Shown here piece after piece: positions 1 to 13,300 of a stretch of 64,000 nucleotides of DNA. A program made the position numbers and the translations under genes. Positions within the stretch are counted from its first letter, which is position 1. Every line of letters begins with the position of its first letter. The notes below the pieces were generated by a model. That model was given only the letters and a program-made list of their open reading frames with translations, ran no database searches and was not told the DNA's origin. This stretch comes from Plecoglossus altivelis (Eukaryota > Chordata > Actinopteri > Osmeriformes > Plecoglossidae): assembly GCA_036571765.1 (NCBI GenBank), contig BROE01000022.1, positions 14,341,576 through 14,405,575 of the forward strand, given 5' to 3'.

Positions 1-1050
1 GTCGGGACAGACCTGCAGGCCCAAGCGTATCGTGAACATCTGGCGGAGCCTTCTGTCAGCCAGGTCTTCAACTCGCACCTCAGGAGAGTTTCTCACAGAT
101 ACCGGAGGGACTGGGGACATTGATTCTGAGTGGACCATGTTCTCAACCTCCATTGTCGATGCGGCGGACCGGAGCTGCGGTCGTAAGGCCTCTGGTGCCA
201 GTCGCAGAGGCAATCCCCGAACCCGGTGATGGACACCGGAGATGATGTTGTCCTGATGGCTCCATCGGACCGGGACCTACAGCATGCACTAGAGCGGTTT
301 GCAGCCGAGTGTGAAGCTGCCGGGATGGGAATCAGCACCTCGAAATCTGAGGCCATGGTTCTCGACCGGAAGAAGGTGGCTTGCTCCCTCCGGGTGGGTG
401 GGGAGCCCTTGCTTCAAGTGGAGGAGTTCAAGTATCTCGGGGTCTTGTTCACGAGTGAGGGAAGGACGGAACGTGAGATTGACAGGCGGATCGGTGCGGC
501 GGCCGCAGTGATGCGCTCTCTGTACCGGTCCGTCGTGGTGAAGAAGGAGCTGAGCCGGAAGGCAAAGCTCTCAATTTACCGGTCTATCTACGTTCCTACT
601 CTCACCTATGGTCATGAACTTTGGGTAATGACCGAAAGGACGAGATCGCGGATACAAGCGGTCGAAATGAGTTTTCTCCGCAGGGTGGCTGGGTGCTCCC
701 TTAGAGATAAGGTGAGGAGCTCGGTCACACGGGAGGAGCTCGTAGTAGAGCCGCTGCTCCTCCACGTCGAGAGGAGCCAGCTGAGGTGGCTCGGGCATCT
801 GTTTCGGATGCCTCCTGGACGCCTCCCTCGGGAGGTGTTCCAGGCATGTCCTACCGGGAGGCGGCCCCGGGGAAGACCCAGGACACGCTGGAGGGACTAT
901 GTCTCTCGGCTGGCCTGGGAACGCCTCGGGATCCCCCCGGAGGAGCTGGAGGTGGTGTGTGTGGAGAAGGAAGTCTGGGCCTCCCTGCTCAGACTGCTGC
1001 CCCCACGACCCGGCCCCGGATAAGCGGAAGAAAATGGATGGATGGATGGA
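1..1050 (+). mobile_element. RTE-clade (Rex3-like) LINE, internally deleted, 3' end complete
   Basis: Remnant of a non-LTR retrotransposon. Positions 1-228 match the linker between endonuclease and reverse transcriptase seen in the copy at 62.9-63.3 kb on the other strand. At about 229 the sequence jumps to just before the RT active-site region, so the EN-RT linker end and the first half of RT are missing. From 226 to 1023 one frame stays open for 265 codons and carries the RT thumb and C-terminal region (FKYLGVLF, TYGHELWVMTERT, QLRWLGHLFRMP). The element ends at 1030-1050 in GGATG/GATG tandem units, the short 3' tail style of Rex3/RTE elements. It cannot move by itself. It sits in a USP37 intron, antisense to the gene. 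The family name is from recall; the clade is likely, the exact subfamily is not certain. Confidence 0.88.
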
Positions 1051-1051
1051 T

Positions 1052-2384
1052 GAGCTATATTAACAAAGCGGTATAGATCTACGGAAGAAATGGGTACAGA
1101 CACAAACATGTCGAGTGTAGCTTCACCATGCATGATCCTTGAACAGTTTAAGTAAACTTGATTCGTGGGACAAGCCTCAGTTGAAAACCCATATGTGAAC
1201 TAGGAGTGCAGTTTTAACCTTTTCACAAGTTTCTCACAATTCTAAATCTGCTGACTGTTTCTTCATAGGGTTTTTTTACGGCTTGTGATGTCAAAGGCTG
1301 CTAAATATGCTCTTGTGAATGTGAGGCATCGAAGGAGAAGTGAGAGCAGCTATTTTATTGTCCTCTTTACATAGTATAGGCAAAGCTGTAAATGGAGTAT
1401 GCAATATAGTAGGTCCAATCATTTTCTGGTGGTCATTTAGCTACAAAATATTTTTGTTGTTTCAAAAACCTGTCAACTATGTGTGAATTGTATTAACCTA
1501 CTTAGTGTTAGTGGTGTTACCCTAACCCCTGGAAAAAGTCAAATACCATACATTTTAACTTCTGAGCTGCAGTACAAGAGAAACAAATATATTGTGTTAT
1601 ATAACTATAAAATATTGCAGCTAGAAAAAGTAATAACAGGTCAAAGGCTTGACAGTAGAATAACTAGGTTCATGAGCAAGTTAGTCATCTATCTTTACTT
1701 CTGATTACCTTTGATGGCAAGCTAATGGATATTGGTGATCATGCAGGATGCCATGTTTTCTACTTTGATTTGTACTCAATAAATTGTGTCAAAGATATTG
1801 TATAACACATGGGTTGCATGTTGGTGTGGAGTGTGTCGTGGACGAGTGCTTTGACTCAATAAAAAATTGAATGTTTATTTTTATTATCCCTTGTGCTCTC
1901 TACATTCTGCAACTCATTCTGTCCTAAGAGTCAAAAAGGCCCCTCCAACCGACAAAAATAAAGCCGATTAATTTAATATTGACCCTGTTGGGCACTGAAA
2001 TGTCCAGCCATGCTGCACATGAATCAGAAAGATTTAGTTTTGTCTGAGTTCAATCAAGAACATACAATATGAATGTCTCGTGAGTATGCGTTAAACATAG
2101 TTTCGGGCAATTGTGGCAGCTGAAGACACAAAGGTTAAGTTACAAAACTTCCGATGATGTTTCTTGTTCTTTTTAAGGTGCTCAAGTTTATTTGCCAGAG
2201 TTGACCAGAGTGACGTAACACCTACCAACCAATTAGAAACATCACTAGCCCCCCCTGACCCCCTCACAATTCATCAATCAAGTAACACTGGTATAGGTAA
2301 TGATAACTCAAAGGATTAATAAAGTCCTTTCAGAAAACAAGATACATGTGTTACAAATCACAGGGGGCTGTGACTTTGGTGTAC
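1052..2384. other. USP37 intron, no feature recognised
   Basis: Intron sequence between the LINE and exon 19. I searched the minus strand for the USP37 C-terminal region (His box, GHYISDVYD-like) and did not find it, so the last exons must lie beyond the left edge. Small open frames here show no family motif. Confidence 0.6.
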
Positions 2385-2445
2385 CTTGTAGACTGAGCTC
2401 AGTGGCTCTCTTGAGGTCATCATCCTCTCTCATCTCCTGGGCTTC
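2385..2445 (-). CDS. usp37: USP37 coding exon 19 (UIM3)
   Basis: Encodes EAQEMREDDDLKRATELSLQ, matching the third ubiquitin-interacting motif of USP37 (EDDDLKRATELSLQ core). The acceptor is a CACACAG just above 2445; the donor is GTACAC below 2385. It enters in phase 0 and leaves in phase 1, as expected before the conserved EFNN residues of the next exon, which is not in the window. Confidence 0.92.
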
Positions 2446-4010
2446 CTGTGTGAAACAAGAACAATTCAAACATCAGAAACATAGATATCACTATACAACA
2501 ACGCTATATGAACTTTATGAACCGTTTGAAATGGCCCTTCACTGAAGTTTGACCCTGCTGAAATTGCTTTGAGCAAAGGCCAAAGTTGTTTACAGGTCAG
2601 GATAACTTTGTAAGACAAATGCTAGATGAAGCTAAACAAAAATGTGATCCGACCAGATTAATTTCAACTTACATGTTCCTGGAGACTCTGAGCCAGGGCC
2701 TGCTGCAACTCCTGCTCCTCTCTTTTCTGATCCATGCTATACTGTTGTACCAAGTCAAGCTCACCCGGCACTCCCTCGGGAGTTTGGTTTTCCTTGTTCT
2801 CATCCATGGTAAGGTCCAGAGAATCCAGGGCATCTAGATAATAAACCATTTGGATTTATCAAACTAAACCTCTGGTCTGTTCATAGGAATGCAACAATTA
2901 ACCAATTTGGCGGTTTTGTAACCATAGACATTAAGCTACACCGGGTGTTTCTGTTTCTAACCCTCACTCTCAAGATACATTATCGCCCATTATTTTACTA
3001 TGTACAAAATCTTTGACAGTGAGGAAAAAAATATAAATATTGCCCGTTTTCAAACAGTTCTGGAGAATTCAGTTCACCCTTCATCGCGCTCATGCGAAAT
3101 AATGACGTTTTGCTAGGTTAAGCTGATAAAATTTGTCATGTGTTAGTACTTTCCATCAGCATATGGTACATTTTGTGTTGGTTCATTAGTTTTACTCCAA
3201 ATATAGGCTTTGAAGTATAGAATGTGTTTTCTGAGATTTTATTCCTCAATTGTTACTCATATGTACATGCAAATTCTTTTTTTTCCCCCATTCCCTGTAT
3301 AACAGGTAATGTCTGGTGTAGCCCATTTACTAATGTATCCCAATTAGAACTAAAAATGCCTGGTTCTTCAGGAGCCTTCTTATGTTCAGACAGACGTTTA
3401 TATTTTTATTTCGTTTTAGTTTTAACGAAACCTTAAGTTTAATTGCAGCCTCAAATACACTATATTGTACTGTATGATACATAATTGTTATTATTTTAGC
3501 CTTTTCATCTCAGTTACTCATTAGGATTTATAAATCAAATCAAAATGTATTTGTGTAGCCCTTTTTCATATATGCCAATAGTCCTGCCCCTCAACCAACC
3601 TAAACCCTCAAGGCAAGGAAGACTAAGGAAAAAAACTCACTAGAGAAGGACGGAAATGGACGGAACCTTGGGAGGAGCAATTCAGTGAGTGATCCCCTCC
3701 TCCAGATATGGTTGGTGAAAGAGAGGTGCAGAACACAAGCTAAACATAGTCAAACAGCAGGGAAGTGTCAATGGATGTTCAACTTGGGTCAGAGTTGCTA
3801 AATGTCAGTTTACTGTCAGTTTGCTAAAGAGAAACGCACCTAGAATGGTAGTTTCCTTCATTCATGTATAGTTATCATTGTTTTATTTATTTCGTACTGT
3901 ATTATTGGGCAACTATGATTTTCAAAAGGTAGCAACTTAAAAACAAAACTCAAAGAAATGTATGATCAATACATTTTACTACACTACATATATATATATT
4001 CACACATTAT

Positions 4011-4044
<34 letters not shown>

Positions 4045-4273
4045 ATATTTATATTGTGTTTTTTGTATATGTATATTATTTTATTTATTTATTTATTATA
4101 TATTATATATTATTATACATTTAAAGTATTATATATTATATATAACTATATATATAACTATGTATATATATATAGTTATATATAACTATATATATAACTA
4201 TGTATATATATATAGTTATATATAACTATATATATAACTATGTATATATATATATATTTGATGTGGATATATA

Positions 4274-4311
<38 letters not shown>

Positions 4312-7300
4312 ATGATATGTATATATATGTGTGTATATTATATATATATATATATGTATATATATTATGACTTATATAGTATACACATAAAGCGATTATA
4401 CATATATAAATATACAAATATATACATACACACACACATACGCACGCACGCGCACACACATCAATAGACCTCGGTCTTGTGTTCCATAGAAGATTTCACC
4501 TCGTGAGGTGGCAATGATCATAAGAACTGTGAGAAATTGGCCTGCAACCACACAACGGGAGTTAGTGAATGACCTCAAGGCAGCTGGGACCACAATCACC
4601 AGAAAAACAATTGCACCGCAATGGATCAAAATCCTGCAGTGCCCGAAAGGCACCCCTGCTTAAGAAGGCACATGTGGAGGCCGCCTAAAGTATGCCAAAG
4701 ATCAGCTCAAAGATGTAAAAGGTGATTGGGAGAAGGTTCTGTGGTCAGACAAGACCAAAATTGAACTATTTGGCTTAAACTCTACTCGTCCTGTGTGGAG
4801 GAAGAAAAATGCTGCCTATGACCCCAGGAACACTGTGCCCACCGTCAAGCATGGAGGTGGAAGCATTATGTTTTGGGGGTGTTTCTCTGTCAAGGGCACA
4901 GGGCTACTTCACCGCATCAGCGGGAAGATGGATAGAGCCATGTACCATGCAGCCCTGAGGGACAACCTCCCCTCCTCTGCCAGGAAGTTGAAAATGGGCC
5001 GTGGTTGGGTCTTCCAGCATGACAGTGACCCAAAGCATACAGCAAAGGCAACAAAGGAGTGGCTCAAGAAGAAGCACATTAAGGTCATGGAGTGGCCCAG
5101 CCAGTCTCCGGACCTCAATCCAATCGAAAATCTATGGAGGGAGTTGAAGGTCCGAGTTACCAAGTGACAGCCCACCAACCTAATGATTTAGGGAGGATCT
5201 GGAAATCTGGAAAAGAGTGGGCCGAAATTCCCCCTGATATGTGTGCTAACCTTGTGGTTAACTACAACAAACGTCTGTCCACTGTGCTTGCAAACAAAGG
5301 CTTTGCCACCAAGTATTAAGTGCTTCTGGCTAGAGGGATCTAATACTTATTCCCCTCAAAGAAATGCAAATCAAATAAAATGTATTCTTGAAAGTTATTT
5401 TCTGGATTTTCGTTTTGATATTCTGTCTCTCCATGTTAGAATACATTTACCATTAAAAGTACAGAATGATCATGTCTTTATTAGTGGGCAAACCAACTAA
5501 ATCGGCAAGGGATCAAATACTTTTTACTCTCACTGTATACCGTGTTTTTTCCACCCTTTTATTGATGGACAGTGTTACACTGTGAGAGATTATTTGCTCC
5601 AAGTGTAAATGACTGCTCCAATTGAGTGTTATCGTGAAATTGAACACTGCAGTATATGTTAATGTTGTTTTCAATTAAAAACATGCACAAAGCAAGCCAT
5701 TCCATTTTTCCATGTTAAGATAGAGCATTCAAATTAGAAAAAATAAGACAATTATATCTTGCAAACCATTACAAAATTCACGAGTGCACACTGCAAGTTC
5801 AGTGTAAATACATCAAAGTCTTTCTGAAATACACCCAACTTTCTATTTGGCGGCTGGGTGAACGAATTTAATTGGCTCTACAGGGCAAATGGTTTTCAAA
5901 ATAAAAAATCCAAGTGTTAACATTTGCGATGCTTGGTCTAACAAAATTGTCTATCAAATTTTCTGAAGACTGAACAACATTTGTAGGAGGAGTAGAGAAA
6001 AGAAAGTTTTGAAATAAATTCAAAATGGTGGCCGCATCGAATCGGCTGGTGTCACGGAATCATGTCTCACACTGGGGATGTCATGAGACACAGGAAGCAC
6101 TTAATACAGGCAAACCTATCAACAGTTCCTGGCCAAAACAAATTTTTGCATCCCATGGCCATGCCCAGTGGTCATACAACACAAAATTGATTTAACATCC
6201 TCAGGAGAGGGTTATGAGTCTATGTACCAAGTTTCAAAAAGGAGTAGACAAAATAATGTTTTATGGTCAATTCAAAATGGTGGCTATATCGAATCGGCTA
6301 GTATGACACGTCATCATCATAGTGGATGTCCAAAGATATCATGAGACACAAGACACATGTAATAAAGGCGAAAAAAACTACAGTTATTGGCCAAAAAAAA
6401 AAACTTCAAACATTTTAGCTTCCTGCAGCCATGCCCAGTGGTAACATGACACCAAATGGTTTGGATATCCTCAGAAGAGGGTTCTGAGTCAAAATACCAA
6501 GTTTGGTGTTGATAGCCCAAAGATTTGAGATATGACCCAACTTCCTGATTGATTGCTCTGTTTTACAGAAACAGGTTTTTCCACAACTTCAATTTTTGTC
6601 CAATCCACATAATAGGCAGGTATGATCTTTAGAGCAACCCTGACAAAGGTAATCAAAGGATTTTTGATTTTCAAAACCATTTGTCTGGATCAGCCAACTA
6701 AAATAGGCAGCAAAGTAACCAAAGAAGAAGTTAGGTCATATATCAGCAAATATTTGAGCAATCAACCCAAAACTTGGAATGTCGACTCGCAACCATCTTA
6801 AGGGGAAGTCCAAACAATTTGGTGTCATGCTGGGAGTGGCCGAGGAGAGCAAAAATGCATAACTGTTGATTCAATTTCTTAAGTGTTTTCTGTGTCTCAA
6901 AACATCTTGGGACACCCCAGTACAATGTGTGGTACCTGCCAATTCGATGCATCCACCATTTTGAATTTAATTCAAAACTATCTTTGTTCTACTCCTACAA
7001 ATGTTGTTCAATCTTCATAAAATCTGACAGACAATGTCTTTTGACCAAGCCTCACAAACATTATGGCTCGATAGTAGTGCACTCAAACAATTTAAATATT
7101 GAATCACATTAATGTCAGTTAACTTGCAATCTATCTATATAGAACCCTGTTTTGAAGATGTCCCTAAAAAAATCTATCTTACCCCCTCATTGTTGCTTGC
7201 AGCTGTATTTGTTGATGATATCCTTAATATTTCATTTTCTTAATGTATGCATCTGTGTATTGCGTTTTTGTCATTGGAAAAATATAGATCCTCACATCAA

Positions 7301-10300
7301 TGTACAATTTGTATTGCGATTTTCATTTTAACAAACAGCCCTTCGGTTGGTCCCTGTTTACCTGCAGACTGTTTGTTCTCAGTGTCAAGGAGCTCTGTGT
7401 GATAGGCCAGCTCCTGAACATCGTTATCGCCAAAGCCTGTGTCTGGACTGCTGGTTGGCTCGTCATCCAGAGCTTGGCCAGAAGGGCCAACGTCATGTCG
7501 ACTCATCTCAAACACGGCTGCTAGTATGTCATCATCACTGATCTCGTTGAGGTCAGCCGACTCATTTGGATTCCGATGAATCTAAACATACAGACATTTA
7601 CACATAACAGAAGGCTTGCATGTCAAGTGAGTGTTCCATATTTCTCTACTACAACTCTCAGGGGACCAGTAAAAAAGAGAATATCTAATAAATAACTGTC
7701 AGTTAATAGATACAAATTCATACATGCTGTGTGCATAGAATACGCTGCTTTTGACAAACATATGTTTCAAAACATCCGTTTACTCTGGTGCTCTTAGGTA
7801 TTTAGTTGTGTCAAAGTGCAGCAATGCTGGTTTGTTAGGGGGTGGAAACTGTTGTTCTTGACCTAAGGTGGTTCAATTCATCCAGTTAATTAATCCAATC
7901 CATCTATTCCATGAATGCACTTGAAAGTTAGCAGAGAGTTTTGGGAAAAAAAGTCGAGTCGGAGCCAGTAGAGGAATGTGAGGCTGGGGGGGATGTTGTG
8001 GTTGTTCTGAAGTTTTATCCAGGTACTGGTGGAGGAATTTTCAATGTACTGTATTGAGAAGTGCATTGCAGTAATCCAGTCTTGAAGAGACACAGGCATG
8101 GAGTTTGAAAGGCACGTTTTTTTAGTTGTTTTATTTATGTCAGATAAATTTCTTATGTAACCCTTATTCTGTATAAAACAATGGAGTTCTCAATAGTAGA
8201 ATCTTACTTCTATGAGAGAGAGGTATGCTTTCTGACGCAGTGATTTTATTAATTGGGGATCTGCCTGTTGTAGGAGAGTTCCTTATCTTATGGACAGAGT
8301 GACCCCTCATAAAAAGGACATGTGGTCAGGAGGAGTAGATGACCCCTGCGGAGCTAAGAGTGCTTATCACTAATGGAATGTGGAGGGGAAAGCTTGAATT
8401 AGGTCAAATTATCTGGACTAAGGAAACTCAAATCACAGAACTAGGTTTGAGATCTGCTTGTTTCAAAATGAACCAATGACTTGAGAAATTGTTTCTGGTA
8501 ATGACAGTATAAATGATTGATTTGGAGACAAAGACTCCAGACTCCGCAATCAGACGTGTCTCCTTCCAGTCCATCTGCATATGGATGCACGCCAGTCCTG
8601 GACCATCTACAGCCTGTCCGTCCGTGGGAGCAGGATCTCTCCTTCACTGTGGTTCTCCCCGAGGTTTCTACTTTTTCCCCACAGGGTTTTTTGTAGTTTT
8701 TCCTTGCCGAGGAGGGTCTAAGGACAGGGGATGTTCTGGGACAGTCGTCCATTTGCTAAAATCATATGTACATTTTTATAACTTGATTTTCTGTTTATTG
8801 ACCAATGATGGAATCCTTGGCGCCCTTCGAGGCAACTGTTGTTGTGATTTTGGGCGTTACAAAAATAAATTGAATTGAATCCTTGTCGGCAAGTATTAAA
8901 ACTTCTTTAGCTTCAACGACTCTTCTTATTTAGAATGACCTAACAATTTACATCTGACAGCCAGCGCTGAGAGGTCACAAGGTGCAAATACTTTTGGTAT
9001 TAGTATAATTACTGAAATATGACTTTCTGGTATCAGTACTTTACTATTTATTTTGAAGACGTTTCTTTTTGTTTTTTATTTTTCTACACAAATATCTGTA
9101 CTTTTAAAACAGACATGTCACTTTAGTTTTGATCTGTATTTGGTGGCATCATCAATATTATTTATTGTGATTGTGCCTTTCTAAGTGTCCTGCACACGCA
9201 CAACAAACGTAAACTAGTCAACTAAGCTGCCAAGAGCTTTGAAGTAATGAAGCTGCAAGGCAGAAGGCAACAAGAATGACTAATGTTGTGGATGAGAGAG
9301 GGAGATTGCAATGTTGACATATTTGAGAATACACATTCCTGATCACCCATGGCCATATATGAGGGAGGTGTTCAGAACTGTCGGTGTCAAAGAGTTCCTG
9401 GCCAATTCCTGCATGTAGTTAATTAAAGCCCATCCTTGAATGAGAATGGAAACTCAACACTTCAACTTTCAGCAGTCTTTTTAAACACGGGTATATGTAC
9501 TCCTACTTGATTGAAGGATGTGTACTTTTGCCACCATTGCTGACAGCAAGAGAAGGAAATAGCGTGACAATGTTTTCATAATGGAAGGTGTTTATCGTGT
9601 TTGCTGTATGCAAAGGGAGGAGTCCAGTTTTATGCCAAGATTGGAGAGAGGTTCCTTTTTTGTCAAAGAAAATTACAGGTGTGCATAGGATCTGATGGGA
9701 AATTACCAACACAAAGGGCGTCTAATTTGGTGCCATTAATAAGATGGAAGTTTTCTTCATTGGGGTGAAAGGTGCAGGCAAGTAATGGAGAAGGAGCAGT
9801 GGTAATGCAGAGCTGTGTTAGTGTATAAAATGGAATGGAAGTAACTAGTTATTTAGTATTTGGTAACCTTTTATCTTAATCATTATGGATGACTTGGCTG
9901 AAGGTGTAAAGAATAGAAAGTATACGATCAAGGACAGACCTCGGTGGTAAACAATGTAACGGGATGAGTCTGACACCTTTCAGAGGTAGGCAGAGAACCA
10001 TTTCAGAGCACAGTTGGTGGGGCAGGTTCTGGCTCCAAGGCATTTCATCCAGAGGAGTAGTCAGCTGTGTCTAACACTGCACTAAGGTTGAGGAGAACCA
10101 GGAGGCAGGGGGAGCCATCAATAGCGGCACTCAGGAGGTTATTGTTGTGACCCTAAGAAGTGTAGTCTCAGTGCTGTGTCAAAAACAAAAAACACTTGAA
10201 CATCCCAAATAAGCTAAGTTTAAGGTGGTCCTGAAGATGTGCAGCAGTAACTTTTTGCAGTACCTTGGAGCAGTCAGTCAGACATTGGAAATAACCTCTG

Positions 10301-13300
10301 TCAAGAAAGGGCTTCCTAAGGACGGGGCTAATTAAGTCTTAAGCGAGTGAGGGACATTATAGTTGTTGGGAAGGCCTTAAAATAAATAGGCGCAGATTTA
10401 AGTTAGCCAAAATCATTGTATCTGATGACCATATACGTGCTGACAAATAATTAAGTATAACGTCCAGCAACTACAATATGTGAATTAAATATGTAAATTA
10501 CAAAACAAAACCACAATCAAACAAGAAACTTATTTCTTAATTTTTTGGCTGCCTACTTCTTCTGGCTGCTCGTTGTCAGGCATGCAATCGCAAAATCGGC
10601 GCTTGCGAATCGCAACCTTCCTGCTTGGTTCTTCCTCGCTATCAGAATCAACCAGGATACTGCTCGTACTGCCAGCCTTCACACAGCCTTTCCTGGAAAC
10701 ACGAATAAAGCATGACTGACTGCAAAAGAGCATAGTAAAAGGGTGTAACACGCAACATTGACTGTTACTGCAACATACAAAACCTGCTTGCTTTCAGATG
10801 GCCAGTGTCCATCAGTGTCTGAACTGTTATTCCAACTATTGATGTATCCCTCATGCGGGACTGGCTTGTAGTTTAAACGTCACAAATTCCTTGATTTGAC
10901 CATCTTCAAAACCACATTTTTTTTGAAAGCTGTAGCTTACCTGAGAAGTAAGGATGAGGAATTCACTGGCTGGGTGGCCTTAAATGTTCGCACCCTGCAA
11001 GTCATTGGTCAATTAAAAATATGACAAGTATCAAACATATTTGTCGTGTTAAATTTTGTGCCAATGTGACTACTCTGTGCTACTAATAATGCTGAAAGGT
11101 GTTTGCTATATTTTAGATTGTTGACAATGGTAGGCTCACATGGCAGTTTGTGCACTCCAGCCTAGGCTCAGGGGAGGGCGCGTTGCATCTGTGCAGTGGG
11201 ACAGCAACGTCAGGTATCTGGGAATCACCACTTGTTGGCCTAGCTTGCTGTTAAGAGACAGCTGGGCATTGAAGCTGTATCGCTTCAAATGGAGGATCAG
11301 CACTCTGAATAGGTAAGCAGAAAAGTCGCAAAAAACTTAATACATATTGGCTTAAGTGTTACACAAAAATGGAACTTACTGGTAATGCAAAGCCTTTGAA
11401 ACAGCCTCATCAGCTTTCATTTCAAAGAACTATTTCAAAACAAGTGTTTATACATTTACCAAAGGTTGGGACAATACTATTTCAAACTGATAGCTATGGT
11501 TTCACATAAGAGCAGGGATAATTTGGGCACTTCACACAAATTCCAGCTTCCTTGAATTTTCTTCGATGTGTTCCAAGGCTGCCATTCTCTTTTCTATGAG
11601 AAGATATTGCAAGGGCCCCCATATACAGGTGTTTTGTTATTTATCAAATGTTTTGTATGTTTAAACATTCCTTATATGGAAAGATTAGGGCTGTCCCCAC
11701 TCAGTCGACTAGTCGATTCATTGATATGCCCTTGGCCGACCAAGATTTGTTTAAAAACCAACCACGTGTATGGCAGTGTGAGATATAATTCACTTGTGTC
11801 ACCATTGTTGAATGAAAGAAATGTTCCACAATAATTGTATATTATATTATGCATGACAAATAAAGCAACTCTTAAAACATATACAATCAAAAAGGTATTA
11901 CTTTTATTCCCATTTGTTAATCTAAGTTTTGTTTTTACACACAGCACATGAGCACAATTGTTGGCTTTGGATATCCTAAGTTGTAATGATGTATTAAAAA
12001 TTAAGCATTTATATTGTTACTAGTCAAATAGCTATCACTTTTATGCAATCAAAAGACATGAAGCAAGAGTGCAGGTTTATTCTTTAAATTGAAGTTTACA
12101 ATATGAATATTTTAGGTTAAAGATATCACATCCAAATCGCATCACATCTTTTCCAGCCAAGACAACAAAATCTTTCTCTGTTGCACCGTTCTCCACTCAT
12201 CTTCTATGCATGGTAAATTCACATGCTGCACTTTTTCAGGCAGTGGATGTCGCTGTTTGTGATAGTGAAAAGGCACCCTTTAACTGGTGTGCTCTGATGA
12301 TTTGCATGTTAAACAAACAATATTTTTAATTTGTAGTACAATGTAAAGATAGAAAATGTCTGAAGATTAATAACCTATTATATCTGAATTCGGTAACAAC
12401 AGGACTGGTAACAAGAGGCTTAGTATTAGTTTGTAACTTCTAAAGATAGAAGCTACAATGTCTGCTTGCTCTTCCGTTCATACTGCTCTCAAATGTTTGC
12501 TGCCAACACAAACTAGACAGTGGCTTGCGTGCTAAAGTTAATGCTAGTTTCTGATGTAGCTATGGCTCATCGCTGGCGGAACTTATGACTATCGTGTTCA
12601 CACTTGTGGTTTTGTTTTCTTACATTTCTTAGTCCAGACACTAGTGATCTTAATCTAGTTTCAGTCACCTTTATTCCGCGAAAGGCGTCATAGAATGAGT
12701 TCATAAGTTATTTCACACTGTTCCTTTAATTCTTCTTATTCCTGTCAAATTTACCTGAAAACTCCTGAACCGCATACCCAAAGTAAATTGTAAAAAGTAA
12801 AACATAAAAATAAAGCTGTTCTTACACCATTTGGAGAACATGTATGATTGTGGTTTATTTTGAGAGGTGACTTTCCACTGTTGTCAGGATCCCTGTAAAT
12901 CCTTCTGGTTTTGAGTAATCAGGACGCATGGATTTTTTAAGGCACCAGGTTGACTTTATAAAGCTGTGGACATAGCATGGCAGGTCCAATTTGGTTTAAT
13001 AAGGTGTCAGCAGCATTTTGATGCCAAGATATTTTAAATCTTAAGCCACCCAAGATCTAAAGGATTGAGTGCGTGGGAGATCATTGCTATTTGTAATGCA
13101 TTGTATATGTAACACATTGTTTTGGACTAAATACTTACCATGTTTAGATAGTTTGGACCTTTGGGAATGTAACCAGACCATTCTTGTAAGGATGTTTTGT
13201 GCAAGTGGACAATTCAGAGCCTAGTAGAAAGTTATTTCACTCCATCTTGAAATGATTTACATTAATAGAATCACAAGACTCTTAGCTTCCCAGTGGCATA

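Noticed and set aside
3958..4467. Several IY-rich open frames
   Set aside because: Products of TA/TATG microsatellite; no start context or conserved motif.
7300..7541. 74- and 64-codon plus-strand frames
   Set aside because: Antisense shadows of USP37 exon 17.
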